A stretch of DNA of 64,000 bases from Spongilla lacustris (taxonomy: Eukaryota; Porifera; Demospongiae; Spongillida; Spongillidae): the NCBI GenBank assembly GCA_949361645.1, contig OX442418.1, forward strand, positions 11,008,632 through 11,072,631, read 5' to 3'. Position numbers and translations under genes: made by a program. The notes under the pieces were generated by a model that worked only from the letters and a program-made list of their open reading frames with translations, was not told the origin of the DNA and ran no database searches. Positions 33,429-43,539 of this stretch are shown here, one piece after another (positions within the stretch are counted from its first letter, which is position 1; the number at the start of each line of letters is the position of its first letter).

Positions 33429-34190
33429 ATCAGATAAGGTTGTGGGTTCCTTTCATGTTTAATTATATTCACAGCACAGAAGGGCAAGTTTGAAGGGAAT
33501 ACATGTAGACAAAAGACACAAGTAATTTTCAGAACTCAGGTAGGTACATGTAAGTAAGTCTATGTAGGTCCATGTAGGGTAGGCCTATGTAGGTCCATGT
33601 AGAGGTTCATGTTCATGTAGGGGTTCATGCAGGGTAGGCCTATGTAAGTCCATGTAGGGGTTCATGCAGGGTAGGTCTATGTAAGTCCATGTAGGTGTTC
33701 ATGCAGGGTAGGCCAATGTAGGTCCATGTAGGGGGTCATACAGGGTAGGCCTATGTACATGTGTAGGTCCATGTAGGGGTTCATGCAGGGTAGGCCTATG
33801 TAGGGGTTCATGCAGGGTAGGCCTATGTAGGGGTTCATGCAGGGTAGGTCCATGTAGGGGTTCATGCAGGGTAGGCCTATGTAGGGGTTCATGCAGGGTA
33901 GGCCTATGTAAGTCCATGTAGGGTTCATGCAGGGTAGGCCTACATGTATGTAGGTCCATGTAGGGTTCATGCAGGGTAGGCCTATGTAGGTCGATCCATG
34001 TAGGGTTCATGCAGGGTAGGCCTATGTAAGTCCATGTAGGAGGTAGGTCTACATGTAGCTTCAGGGCAGGCAAGGTAGCAGCACTACATGGGCCACTAAC
34101 CATCAGATAAGGTTGTGGGTTCCCCTTTCAAGTTTATTATATTCACAGCACAAACCATGGGCAGATCTTAGGATTAAGAGTAGGTACATG
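33429..34190. repeat. Minisatellite framed by direct repeats
   Basis: Units of about 28 bp built on GTAGGGGTTCATGCAGGGTA followed by GGCCTAT fill 33540-34060. A direct duplication of about 80 bp (CATCAGATAAGGTTGTGGGT and following TTATATTCACAGCACA) occurs at 33430-33500 and again at 34102-34175. The array therefore expanded between two copies of the same sequence. Confidence 0.85.
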
Positions 34191-34254
34191 TATGACAAAA
34201 GCCTTCAGTATTCTGGTACATGTACATGTAGGAACGTGTATGGGCTGGTTTTTT

Positions 34255-34835
34255 TTAAGTATGATGTATAGGCTGATGTATAGAGTAAGGTGTATAGGCT
34301 GGTGTATGGTGTATAGGCTGGTGTATGGTGTATAGTGTATAGGCTGGTGTATGGTGTATAGGCTGGTGTATGGTGTATAGGCTGGTGTATGGTGTATAGG
34401 CTGGTGTATGGTGTATAGGCTAGTGTATGGTGTATAGGCTGGTGTATGGTGCATAGGCTGATGTATGGTGTATAGGCTGGTGTATGGTGTATAGGCTGGT
34501 GTATGGTGTATAGGCTGGTGTATGGTGTATAGGCTGGTGTATGGTGTATAGGCTAGTGTATGGTGTATAGGCTGGTGTATGGTGCATAGGCTGGTGTATG
34601 GCATATAGGCTGGTGTATGGCATATAGGCTGGTGTATGGCATATAAGCTGGTATATGGCATATAGGCTGGTGTATGGCATATAGGCTGGTGTATGGTGTA
34701 TAGGCTGGTGTATGGTGTATAGGCTAGTGTATGGTGTATAGGCTGGTGTATGGCATATAGGCTGGTGTATGGTGTATAGGCTAGTGTATGGCATATAGGC
34801 TGGTGTATGGTGTATACTGTAAGCTGGTGTATGGG
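34255..34835. repeat. 19-bp minisatellite
   Basis: About 30 units of GTGTATAGGCTGGTGTATG with A/G and C variants. The 19-nt unit cycles through all frames, giving a 19-residue superrepeat on the minus strand. Lies in the likely 3' intron of the RNF113-like gene. Confidence 0.95.
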
Positions 34836-34864
34836 AACACACCAGCACAGCAGCACACACCTAC

Positions 34865-34950
34865 CTCCAAAGCCGCAGTAGCCTGCCTCCTTGTAGTCTT
34901 TGCAGATGTCAGGTGGATATAGTCCCAACGAACAGTACAGGGGACCTTTC
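34865..34950 (-). CDS. RNF113/CWC24-like exon with CCCH zinc finger (frame break)
   Basis: The minus-strand reading gives CTVRWDY and, after a 2-nt frame break, PPDICKDYKEAGYCGFGG. This matches the highly conserved start of the CCCH finger of RNF113A/CWC24, a spliceosome-associated E3 protein (family pattern RWDYxPDICKDYKETGFCGFG). The acceptor is CCCCTCCCCTAG at 34951 and the donor GGAG/GTAGGT at 34864. The phase from the preceding exon (35897-35988) fits. The downstream half of the finger and the RING domain were not securely found in 32-34.8 kb. The frame break sits in TATAT and could be real decay or an assembly indel. Family identity is confident; functional state is not. Confidence 0.7.
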
Positions 34951-35013
34951 CTAGGGGAGGGGAAAATGGCACCTACATGTAGAATGCTGTCTGCACATTA
35001 TCCCGCAATGGAT

Positions 35014-35419
35014 CCCCTATGAAAAAATCTTGGCATGACATGTTCCAAATTCATGCGTGATATGTTTTTGCAAGTGTTCCAGTTTTTCTAGAGCACTGTT
35101 GAACATGCTTATGTCATTAAATTGCAGGCATATCACTCTTCTAACTTGTACAGGATGAAGAGTTTCTAAAAAGCGATTCCCCGACGAGGCATACCCGTTA
35201 ATATGCTAAGGGGCGTGCTGCTTTATAACTTCTTGGGGGAACGCGTTTTAGAAACTTGTCAACCTGTACAAGTTAGAAGAGTGATATGCCTGCAATTTAA
35301 TGACATACATATAAGCATGTTTAACAGTGCTCTAGAAAAACTGGAACACATGCGACAACATATCACACATGAATTTGGAACATGTCATGGCATGTCATGC
35401 CAAGATTATTTTGTAGGGG
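35014..35419. mobile_element. Palindromic MITE in an RNF113-like intron
   Basis: Ends CCCCTATGAAAAAATCTTGG and complement (CCAAGATTATTTTGTAGGGG). Arms of about 155 bp are mirrored around 35190-35240. Non-coding. Confidence 0.85.
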
Positions 35420-35421
35420 AA

Positions 35422-35670
35422 GGTGTGCCCTTTATGGTGTGCTCCTTTTAAAGTGTGCCCATTAAGGTGTGCTCCTTTTAAAGTGTGCCCATTAAGGTGT
35501 GCTCCTTTTAAAGTGTGCCCATTAAGGTGTGCTCCTTTTAAAGTGTGCCCTTTAAGGTGTGCTCCTTTTAAAGTGTGCCCTTTAAGGTGTGCTCCTTTTA
35601 AAGTGTGCCCTTTAAGGTGTGCTCCTTTTAAAGTGTGCCCTTTAAGGTGTGCTCCTTTTGAAGTGTGTGA
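35422..35670. repeat. 30-bp minisatellite (two 15-bp halves)
   Basis: About eight copies of AAGGTGTGCTCCTTTTAAAG plus TGTGCCCATT. The halves GGTGTGCTCCTTTT and AGTGTGCCCATT are related, so the 30-mer may derive from a 15-mer. Intronic relative to the RNF113-like gene. Confidence 0.95.
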
Positions 35671-35721
35671 CATTTTCTGTACAGTTCATGTTCATGCATC
35701 GTGTGCTTGCTACCATACATT

Positions 35722-35724
<3 letters not shown>

Positions 35725-35794
<70 letters not shown>
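35725..35794. repeat. (CA)n microsatellite
   Basis: About 35 uninterrupted CA units, in the same intron. Confidence 0.95.
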
Positions 35795-35796
<2 letters not shown>

Positions 35797-35896
35797 ACAC
35801 AGACACACACATCACAACACTCATGGAATCGTACAATTGTATGCCACAATATTTGGCCTCATCACATCTGCTACCACCTCCCTTGACCACACCCAC

Positions 35897-35988
35897 CTGC
35901 TGGCTGCACTCCCTTGTGAGGTCTCCCTCCCCTTGCGGCCTCGAAGTACTCGGTGTAATTGTGTCCTCTGTATATGCTGTCCTCCATA
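35897..35988 (-). CDS. RNF113/CWC24-like exon (EDSIYRG block)
   Basis: The minus strand reads EDSIYRGHNYTEYFEA, the counterpart of the RNF113 segment EDDKIYRGINNYQKY that precedes the CCCH finger. The acceptor (TTTTCCATATATAG) lies at 35989. The donor GCAG/GTGGGT at 35896 leaves phase 1, which fits the next exon (34950 downwards). Function: linker region of the splicing factor. The exact 5' boundary is uncertain because the phase of the preceding exon suits an alternative acceptor 6 nt further in. Confidence 0.6.
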
Positions 35989-36236
35989 CTATATATGGAA
36001 AACAAACAATATTAATTAATCATCATACAACAGACTATGAGTTTTGCAGCATAGTAGGAGGACATGAATCACCATGGCAACTAGACACTGTAGATATACA
36101 AATAAAAATTTATTCTGGAGAATAATGCTGATATTGGTGTCTTTACAGGGTTAAAACTGGTGTCACTAAAGGGCTAATATCACTGTATCTGACTGGCCTA
36201 TAAAGGTTTACAGCAAGTGGTGACCAGTGCCCAGAC

Positions 36237-36450
36237 CTGGTTCAAATTCTGTGCCTTCTCCATGATTCCCCGCTGGTCCCTGTTCTGTTCTGTCTCCTTC
36301 TCCATGATTCTCCGCTGGTCCCTGTTCTGTTCTGTCTCCATCTCCAAGGTGAGGGTGGCCTCCATGTCATGCCTCCCTCTCAGACTGGTATGTGTGGGTC
36401 ACCTTGCTGAGTTTGTCCTTATCTTTGTCACTGAACACTCTGAGCCTCCT
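36237..36450 (-). CDS. RNF113/CWC24-like exon (charged helix, duplicated segment)
   Basis: The minus strand reads SDKDKDKLSKVTHTYQSERE. After a frame break it reads MEATLTLEMETEQNRDQR, a 15-codon tandem duplication (METEQNRDQRRIMEK, then ETEQNRDQRGIMEK), and AQNLNQ. RNF113 proteins have YKSTR, GATAxxELDTEKERDAQAI and ERSQK in this order. The acceptor TTTCCTTCATCAG at 36451 is preceded by a natural polypyrimidine stretch and then the (CCCT)n face of the giant array. The donor is CCAG/GTCTGG. The duplication and frameshift argue for decay or sequencing slippage. Confidence 0.55.
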
Positions 36451-36498
36451 CTGATGAAGGAAAGTGGAAGGAGAGGATCATGGAAGGAGGGAAGAGGC

Positions 36499-37173
36499 GA
36501 GGGAGGGAGGGAGAGAGGGAGGGAGGGAGGGAGGGAGGGAGGGAGGGAGGGAGGGAGGGAGGGAGGGAGGGAGGGAGGGAGGGAGGGAGGGAGGGAGGGA
36601 GGGAGGGAGGGAGGGAGGGAGGGAGGGAGGGAGGGAGGGAGGGAGGGAGGGAGGGAGGGAGGGAGGGAGGGAGGGAGGGAGGGAGGGAGGGAGGGAGGGA
36701 GGGAGGGAGGGAGGGAGGGAGGGAGGGAGGGAGGGAGGGAGGGAGGGAGGGAGGGAGGGAGGGAGGGAGGGAGGGAGGGAGGGAGGGAGGGAGGGAGGGA
36801 GGGAGGGAGGGAGGGAGGGAGGGAGGGAGGGAGGGAGGGAGGGAGGGAGGGAGGGAGGGAGGGAGGGAGGGAGGGAGGGAGGGAGGGAGGGAGGGAGGGA
36901 GGGAGGGAGGGAGGGAGGGAGGGAGGGAGGGAGGGAGGGAGGGAGGGAGGGAGGGAGGGAGGGAGGGAGGGAGGGAGGGAGGGAGGGAGGGAGGGAGGGA
37001 GGGAGGGAGGGAGGGAGGGAGGGAGGGAGGGAGGGAGGGAGGGAGGGAGGGAGGGAGGGAGGGAGGGAGGGAGGGAGGGAGGGAGGGAGGGAGGGAGGGA
37101 GGGAGGGAGGGAGGGAGGGAGGGAGGGAGGGAGGGAGGGAGGGAGGGAGGGAGGGAGGGAGGGAGGGAGGGAG
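36499..37173. repeat. (GGGA)n array, pure for 657 bp
   Basis: After a short impure lead-in, GGGA repeats without a single interruption from 36517 to 37173 (about 164 units). Purine strand on plus, (TCCC)n on minus. Both strands are open in all frames (EGGR, PPSL), so any predicted protein here is false. The array ends about 50 bp from the acceptor of the minus-strand exon at 36450. Confidence 0.98.
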
Positions 37174-37291
37174 TGGGTAAATAGGCCAACCCTGCAAAGC
37201 TAAGCTTACCATTGGTGAGCATTGATAGCTGGAATTTGAGCTGTGTACTGTGGAAAACAAGGCAGAATGTCATCAAAACTAGCCCAAGGTA

Positions 37292-37469
37292 AAGGTCGGC
37301 ATACACAGGGCGACTACCTGTTGATTTGTCGCATGCAGCTCAAATGAATATAGGGTAAAAGTTCGTAATTGTTTAGTTTACTGATGGGTTGCGGAACATT
37401 TGTCCATATTCATTTGAGTTGCATGCAACAAATCGACTAGAAGTCGCCCGGGCCATGTATGCCGACCTT
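37292..37469. mobile_element. Palindromic MITE with TAA duplication
   Basis: Ends AGGTCGGCATACACAGGGCG and complement (GGGCCATGTATGCCGACCT). The flanking TAA on both sides suits PIF/Harbinger-type 3-bp duplication. The internal words GTAAAAGTTC and CAAATGAATAT mirror. A related but rearranged copy lies at about 14115-14316. Confidence 0.7.
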
Positions 37470-37479
37470 AACACAACAA

Positions 37480-37695
37480 CACACAGGAACTGATTCTTAG
37501 CATACATATACATGTACATACTGACATACATGCACAGAGAGAGGGGGAGAGAGGATTCATAGCCACTCACACAACAACACGCAAACACAGTCACGCATAC
37601 ACACTCACACACATGCTCACACACACAATCACATACACAATCACACGCACTCACAACATGCTCACACACACAATCACACACACACACACACTGGC
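37480..37695. repeat. CA-rich degenerate repeat
   Basis: ACACTCACACACATGCTCAC-like units and a short GAGAGAGGGGGAGAGAG run. No coding evidence. Confidence 0.7.
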
Positions 37696-37699
37696 AGCT

Positions 37700-38245
37700 G
37701 TGGGGTATCTGCCATAGGATTGGTGCTTGCTATATGGGGTACTTGCCATACGACCAGTTAACTCCATAGCTTCTTGCCATAGGGACCACTCCAACTCCAT
37801 ACACTGTAGCTATTAGGTGCACGTGTCTGCCATAGATTTGAGTTCATAGCTGTTAACTGTGTGATTTTCCATGCATCGCTTATTGCCATAGAGTCTACTC
37901 TATTCGACCATACATGGGGTATTCCGTAGCTGCCTGCCGTAGCTGTCTGCAATAGGGTCCGTGCACTCCCGTACCTCCGTTAGCGTAGCAGTTAGCTGTG
38001 ACCTGTAGGCTTCAGTTCTGCCATAGAATCCAGTCCATAGCTGAACAAGCAACATAGCTTATTGGTCCACACCGCACTAGTACGGTATTTGTTTGCTAGC
38101 TGTCGGCTATTCCGTAGCGTTGTCTGCCATATGTCACTATAGGGTCCACTCCATACTGTACTCAGTGTACTGTAGCTGTTAGCTGTGAGGTACTCCATAT
38201 ACCGTAATACCCAGTATTCCATAGCCATAGGGTCCACAGGCAGAC
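37700..38245. repeat. Degenerate tandem repeat, family G
   Basis: Words such as TGCCATAGGGTCCACTCCAT, CTGTAGCTGTTAGCTGTG and TTCCGTAGCTGCCTGCC recur about every 40-60 bp. The same words, reverse complemented, make up 60110-60330. Confidence 0.75.
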
Positions 38246-40362
38246 TTCCAGGTCTGTCCCATCCTCATGGGATTGATCTTCGATATCGTCGTCTTCGTAT
38301 ACTGTTCGAAATCATCCGAACCAAAAGCGATGAGCAGGCCCAGTAAATAGCGGTTAATAAGTTATTTTTAAATCGCATGCATGTTAAGTTGTTGTGTACA
38401 TTGTAGTGGTGGGTGGGGTAGTAGTTATAGACGTCAATACGTACATGTACATATTTATCTAACTACATGTACTTACAAAACAGCTCGGTCTGGGCACGGC
38501 TAACTTACGAAAGAGTAGCACGTGATATTATGCGTTTTGAATGTGGGGTGTATCTCACTAACCATTCAAGGGAAGAGCGATTTGAAGGCCCTAAGCTCTG
38601 AAAAAATTATGATAAATACGGGGATTGATTACTCTCATGTAATCCGCGAGCAGGTAAGGAAAATTTCATTTGGTTTGGAAACTATTGATGCCTGAATAAG
38701 GAAATGAGATAAAAATGAATGGATATTGGAAACCTTGCATAATTAATGTGGAAGTGCGGATATAGGTACCTAAGTTGCGAAAAACTACACAAAATATGTC
38801 AACTAGTCCCCACATTGCAAATCCGAGAGCAGGTAGTCAATATAATTTTTTTTTCTGCAGTTAGCTGCAGTTTTCTGAATGCGTCCATACATTTTCTATG
38901 GACATTGAATTACGCAATGACCGAATACCGCGTAATCCTTTTGACCGCCAATTTCTCGATATGTTTGCATACGATTCATATGCAGAGTCAGCATAACTAC
39001 CGATTCGGACTGATCACTCATACGAATGGTATCATGGTCTGCATACTATCTCTGCATACTAATTGTTATGCATCTGCATGCGTCGTGCAGACTCGCTATA
39101 TGGCACCTCATACGAAGCGTATGGTGCATTGTATGGAACTCCTTTATAGGTCTGCATATGGAGTAGTATAACCAGTACCCAAAACGATCCAATAATAACT
39201 GTTTTTAATAATACCAGCAACATTTTCAACTTATACATTAGAAAGTTTGAATTGCAAGTCCAAACGATGAATTTTCAGATGCCGCTCAGATGCCATCAGG
39301 GGGTGGCCTTTTCAAGGGTTAACGAATGGTTGTTCTTCCACCCTCAATCCCGCATGACGCTGTTCTCGTGCTGCTAGCTTATCCTAAGTGTCCGCCGCAC
39401 TGTAACAACAGAAGATAAAAGTCAAAGCTTTCAAAACTGACTTACCCTGTGTCAGCGTGATTGCGTGCGTGAAACTCTCAGCGAGAATCAGCTGTGCTAT
39501 TTCAAGATATCTGTGGATATAGCAGAGATATGCACTGACATATGTACATCGAGAACGTACCGGCTGCGGCCGAGTGAGTTCTTTCTTTATAGCCAACGTT
39601 GAACCGTTTTTCTGACTGCGATGTAACTCTGCAAATGAAATAATAACCAGCAATACGATTAGATCACTTACCTTTCAGTGAGTTCAATAAAATCGTCTCT
39701 ATAGGAATGCAAAATAAATGTATACATTATAGAACGTAATCTAGTCCTTTTTCGCAATCGGCGTACCGTACATCTTCGGCTACTTTACTTCCATTATACT
39801 CGGCAAGGCTTGCACCTTCTTTTACTGCGCACTAACGAGGCGTAATGCTCTCTGAGGTGAACCGCCTTGTCAGCTGGATTTGGCGCTTCGATTGGTGCAG
39901 CATTTGGTCAGAGATTCTATACTGATACATCATCTCTGATTTGGTGTAACATTTTAGTGGTAGAGTAGATCTAGACTTACAAGATTTCAGCATTACTGAT
40001 GCATGTTGCCGCGGGTCATTCTGTAGTTTCACTTGTCCGCACGATCCAACACTTCTTGCTGACAGCTGCTGCTTGGTTGAATATGACACGCGCATGCGTG
40101 ATAGTTTTTATCAATTAATATTTTAAAATAATTTTCAAAATATTCTCAGACACTTACATGTATTCAGCCATTTAGTAGATCGATTAATGTATGGTCTAAT
40201 GGTATAATAGTCTTTTGGAACGAGTACCCTCGAGCGCTCGAGCCCGAATAAATCATACTCAATGAATTTGTTTTAGTGTGTACACTATTGCCTTAAATGG
40301 CTTGTTTGTACCAGCTGCAGAAAAACCTCAAGTTTGTGGATAGACCTTCTCATGAGATCAAA

Positions 40363-40364
<2 letters not shown>
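38246..40364. other. No certain gene
   Basis: A minus-strand acidic frame near 38245-38330 (EDDDIEDQSHEDGTDLEV) could be an exon but has no recognised family. The plus frame at 38746-39171 is driven by TGCATATG/CATACGA-rich satellite-like words. Related words occur near 30.1 and 46.6 kb. Confidence 0.3.

Positions 40365-40421
<57 letters not shown>
40365..40421. repeat. (GT)n microsatellite
   Basis: About 28 uninterrupted GT units. Confidence 0.95.
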
Positions 40422-40422
<1 letters not shown>

Positions 40423-40649
40423 TGTTACATAATCTATTGACCAAGCAAGTTACTTAATCAAAATCAATTGTGTAGGACAGTATTGATCTTGATATGCAAG
40501 TTCTAAGTTCAAGCCAGTTAATAGTAGGCCTCACTTCAAACAGCATGTTTCAAGGTAAGAAGTTGCTGTTGGGTCAAAGTGTCAGTAGAAAAGCAGCTAT
40601 ACACAAAATCACATTATTAGCAGATAGCAAATAAGGTCTGCTGACCTAT

Positions 40650-41000
40650 GTGGAAAGAGGAGTGGAAGGAATATTAGAAATAGTGAGAAAGGAAGGGTAG
40701 GGGAAGGAAACGAAGGGAGAGGAGATGGGAAGGAGGGGACCAGCGAAGAATAAGTGGAGGGAAGGAAAGCTGAAGGGAAGAAGGGAGGGAGAGAGGGAAT
40801 AAAGGAGGTTGGAGGAAGATGGACAAAACAGAAGTAGGGAAAGTGGGAAGGCTGGGGAGGAGAGGAGTGGGGAGAGTGAGGTAGGAGAGTGGGGAGAGGT
40901 AGGATTAAGGAGAGATGGAGGGAGGAGTGGGAGAGAGAGTGAGGAGGGGGAGAGTGGGGAGACGGAAGGACAATAGGGAGGAGAAAGAAAAAGAATAAAG
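40650..41000. repeat. Purine-rich (GGAGA-like) low-complexity tract
   Basis: Imperfect GGAGGGAGAG-type sequence. Long minus frames of Ser/Pro/Leu are low-complexity artefacts. Confidence 0.85.
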
Positions 41001-41187
41001 CACATGCAAGTTTCCCATTGGTTAACCTGTGCACATATCTATACATAAGGTCTGCTGGGGCTTATGTAACAGCTCTCTCCATGTTCAGTAAACCGTCCTT
41101 ATGGGCATACAGCTATGGACACAAAAATGTTTTTATGCTTTTACAGCAACCAATATACACGTACACCCCCAAACCGTAAGAACTTGC

Positions 41188-41278
41188 CTCTCCCAGATGA
41201 CCATCTACAGAAATGGACACAAGAACCTCTGATCTAGCTCCCTTGCCAAACTGGAGTGAATGTTTGAACATAGCATAT
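41188..41278 (-). CDS. Putative internal exon, unknown gene
   Basis: The minus strand shows a good acceptor (TCCTCTTTTGCAG) followed by YAMFKHSLQFGKGARSEVLV and SISVDGHLGE in one frame. It then ends at GAGAG/GCAAGT, the consensus of the rare GC-AG donor class. The exon starts in phase 2 and ends in phase 0. I do not recognise the family. It is probably joined to the 42.1-kb exon through at least one exon I did not find, as the phases do not match directly. Confidence 0.35.
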
Positions 41279-41956
41279 CTGCAAAAGAGGACCTTTTACA
41301 TGCACATGCTTTAACCCATATACCAGTGGTATTATAGCCATATCACAACAGCCATCCAGCAATCATCCCTACAATACAGTAGACCTTTAAAAAAAATGGA
41401 CCCCACAGAATATCATACTTGTACCTACTATCAAGATGGATGATTGAGATTCTCTTTAAAACCACTTTGAAATACTAAAGGTACAGAGTTTCTGGTGTTC
41501 TGTCCCAGACCTCGATGGGAAACAATCCCCCTGGGGTTGGAAGGGTGACACTCAGACAGGTTTACACCCTTCCCATCCCCTCCCCCCCCCATATAAAAAA
41601 ATTAGTAGGCAAGTGAGTAGGAATAGGAGAGAAGAGAGAGGAGGGTGAAATGGTATGATCAGATAAAGTTGAAACGGAGAGGTGGAAAGGACATCGATGG
41701 AATAGAGAAATTCTTACAGATGCTCACCTGAAGAATACTTGCTCATTTAATATAAAGAGAATGTAGCGAGTATATGAAGTAGCCTGGAAAGATAAGCATA
41801 CGTAACTCGTTAGCATGCGCGCGCGCACTAGCTTTATACATGTATAGTATGTCTATGCCTATGCAATGGTTCATGCCATATTGCTGCGTGTACTACGCAC
41901 CGTACGCCATGCACGCGGTGTTCCGTGTGCGGCTCAATAGCTAATAGGGCCCTTAC

Positions 41957-42164
41957 CTTTGGACTTGTGGAAAGAGTCTAGTCGATCGACACTTAAACAG
42001 CCAAAGTACAGGCACCTCTCTTTCAGCCATAATTTAAAATTATTTTTAAAATGACTTTTGATAATATTTCCGGCCAATCTAAAGTCGGCATGTAAGTTTC
42101 GACCAGTATACTTCATAAATTTTAGAATGGACTGTATACCAGCGTGCATGTCGTCATTGACCAT
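41957..42164 (-). CDS. Putative first coding exon, unknown gene
   Basis: The minus strand has ATG in good context (GAACAGATGG) followed by 69 codons with ordinary composition (MHAGIQSILKFMKYTGRNLH; LAGNIIKSHFKNNFKLWLKE; FGCLSVDRLDSFHKSK). It ends at CCAAAG/GTAAGG, a strong donor, in phase 1. The upstream sequence to about 42300 is a candidate promoter. I do not recognise the family. Confidence 0.4.
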
Positions 42165-42304
42165 CTGTTCCTATTTACTTGCCATACGTTGCAGTTTTAA
42201 GATATTTGATGTACTTGTGCAGATGGGCGGGGCACGTAAACACCCTGTCTCAAGCCGTCAAGGCCTGGTTAGATCCACGGTTAGAAGAACTTGTGGATGC
42301 TAAC

Positions 42305-43400
42305 ATGGTCAATTGCAAGTCCACACCAATGAACTGCACTAACTCATGAAGTAAAATCGATACTGTACTATAATTAAGGTATAAAATTATACTGTAGAAT
42401 AATTACATGTAGACCATTTGTGTCTATATATATAATATAATAAATAATACTATATGCATGCATATACATGTATGATCGCGATCGACTATCGGAATGCATT
42501 CTAGCAGAGCATGCACATATGCATGTACTAAGCTATATCAGTATAGCTTAGCAGGCCAGGACAGAAGTTCGCGTATATTGTTTATACATATGCATGTTCT
42601 AGCTTGTATTAGTTGTATAATCAGGTTTTAGTTGTACCTACATGTAACTCTAACTTGAACCTCTGGTCTATTATAATTTTATAGGTTTATTTCTTCCCCA
42701 TATTAAACAATATGTAATTTTGTTATGCATGCATATGCATGTCGGACATTTATGTATGCATAAACACTTTATGCACCATACATGTATATACTGCATTGTA
42801 TTGTGTGCATATTACGACGCGTACGACGACGTATATATACATGTAAAAACTATCTGCCTCGATCACGTCACTCAGATCATGTATCAACTGTACTAAGTTT
42901 ATGTTAATAATAATAATATATACGTAATACGCCTACATGTTTAGCTACGTTACGTTGTATACATGAAAAGATGTATATACATGTATATGCTGGCCGCGGA
43001 GTTGGCCTATAACACAAAATCCGAGGTTGCAACATAAGCTAGCTCCAGACTCTAAGCTTATAACAGTATCATCTTGTTGCATTTAGGTTGACTGCATGAA
43101 GATCGATCGTGATGGCTTAAGGGGCGTGGCACAATACATCTTATGTAATATCGAACACTTTGATTGCAAAGTGTCTTCGAGGTCGTGGTATATATCTGGG
43201 TCAATCTAACTATATTAATATTATATTGGTGCAATTTGTATGATCATCAGTTCATGATTAAAAACAAACACATGAACAATATTACACCAAAAATTAGGGT
43301 GTTCAAAGGGAGTTCTTTGACGAGATCTTGAACTAGATCAAAATGTGCAGATCCATGTAGTACCAGGGTGACATCTGTTAGGGTAAAAGAATTACACCTT
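42305..43400. other. Intergenic, AT-rich, no gene recognised
   Basis: Many ATGCATGCATAT and ACATGTATAT words. No exon with family resemblance. 43130-43400 contains a duplicated GATCAT-rich AT stretch only. Confidence 0.4.
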
Positions 43401-43539
43401 CACACTTTATAATGACATACGTTCATGCACATAGATCTGTAGTCACATACACAGTGGTGTTGAGAGTGGCGTACATCTTCAGCAAGGGAGCAAGTAAATA
43501 CCTGCCCACATTCACACATCCCACAAGCCAGTTGGTCCT

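Noticed and set aside
34143..34928. 261-codon minus frame of HQPIHHTPAYTPYTS repeats
   Set aside because: Translation of the 19-bp minisatellite. Only its first residues (about 34865-34928) are real sequence from the RNF113-like exon.
36217..37306. Open frames of 230-330 codons (EGGR on plus, PPSL on minus)
   Set aside because: They are readings of the pure (GGGA)n array; all frames of this repeat are open on both strands.
38746..39171. 141-codon plus frame as a gene
   Set aside because: Much of it is TGCATATG/CATACGA-rich repeat-like sequence also seen elsewhere; no domain, no splice context.
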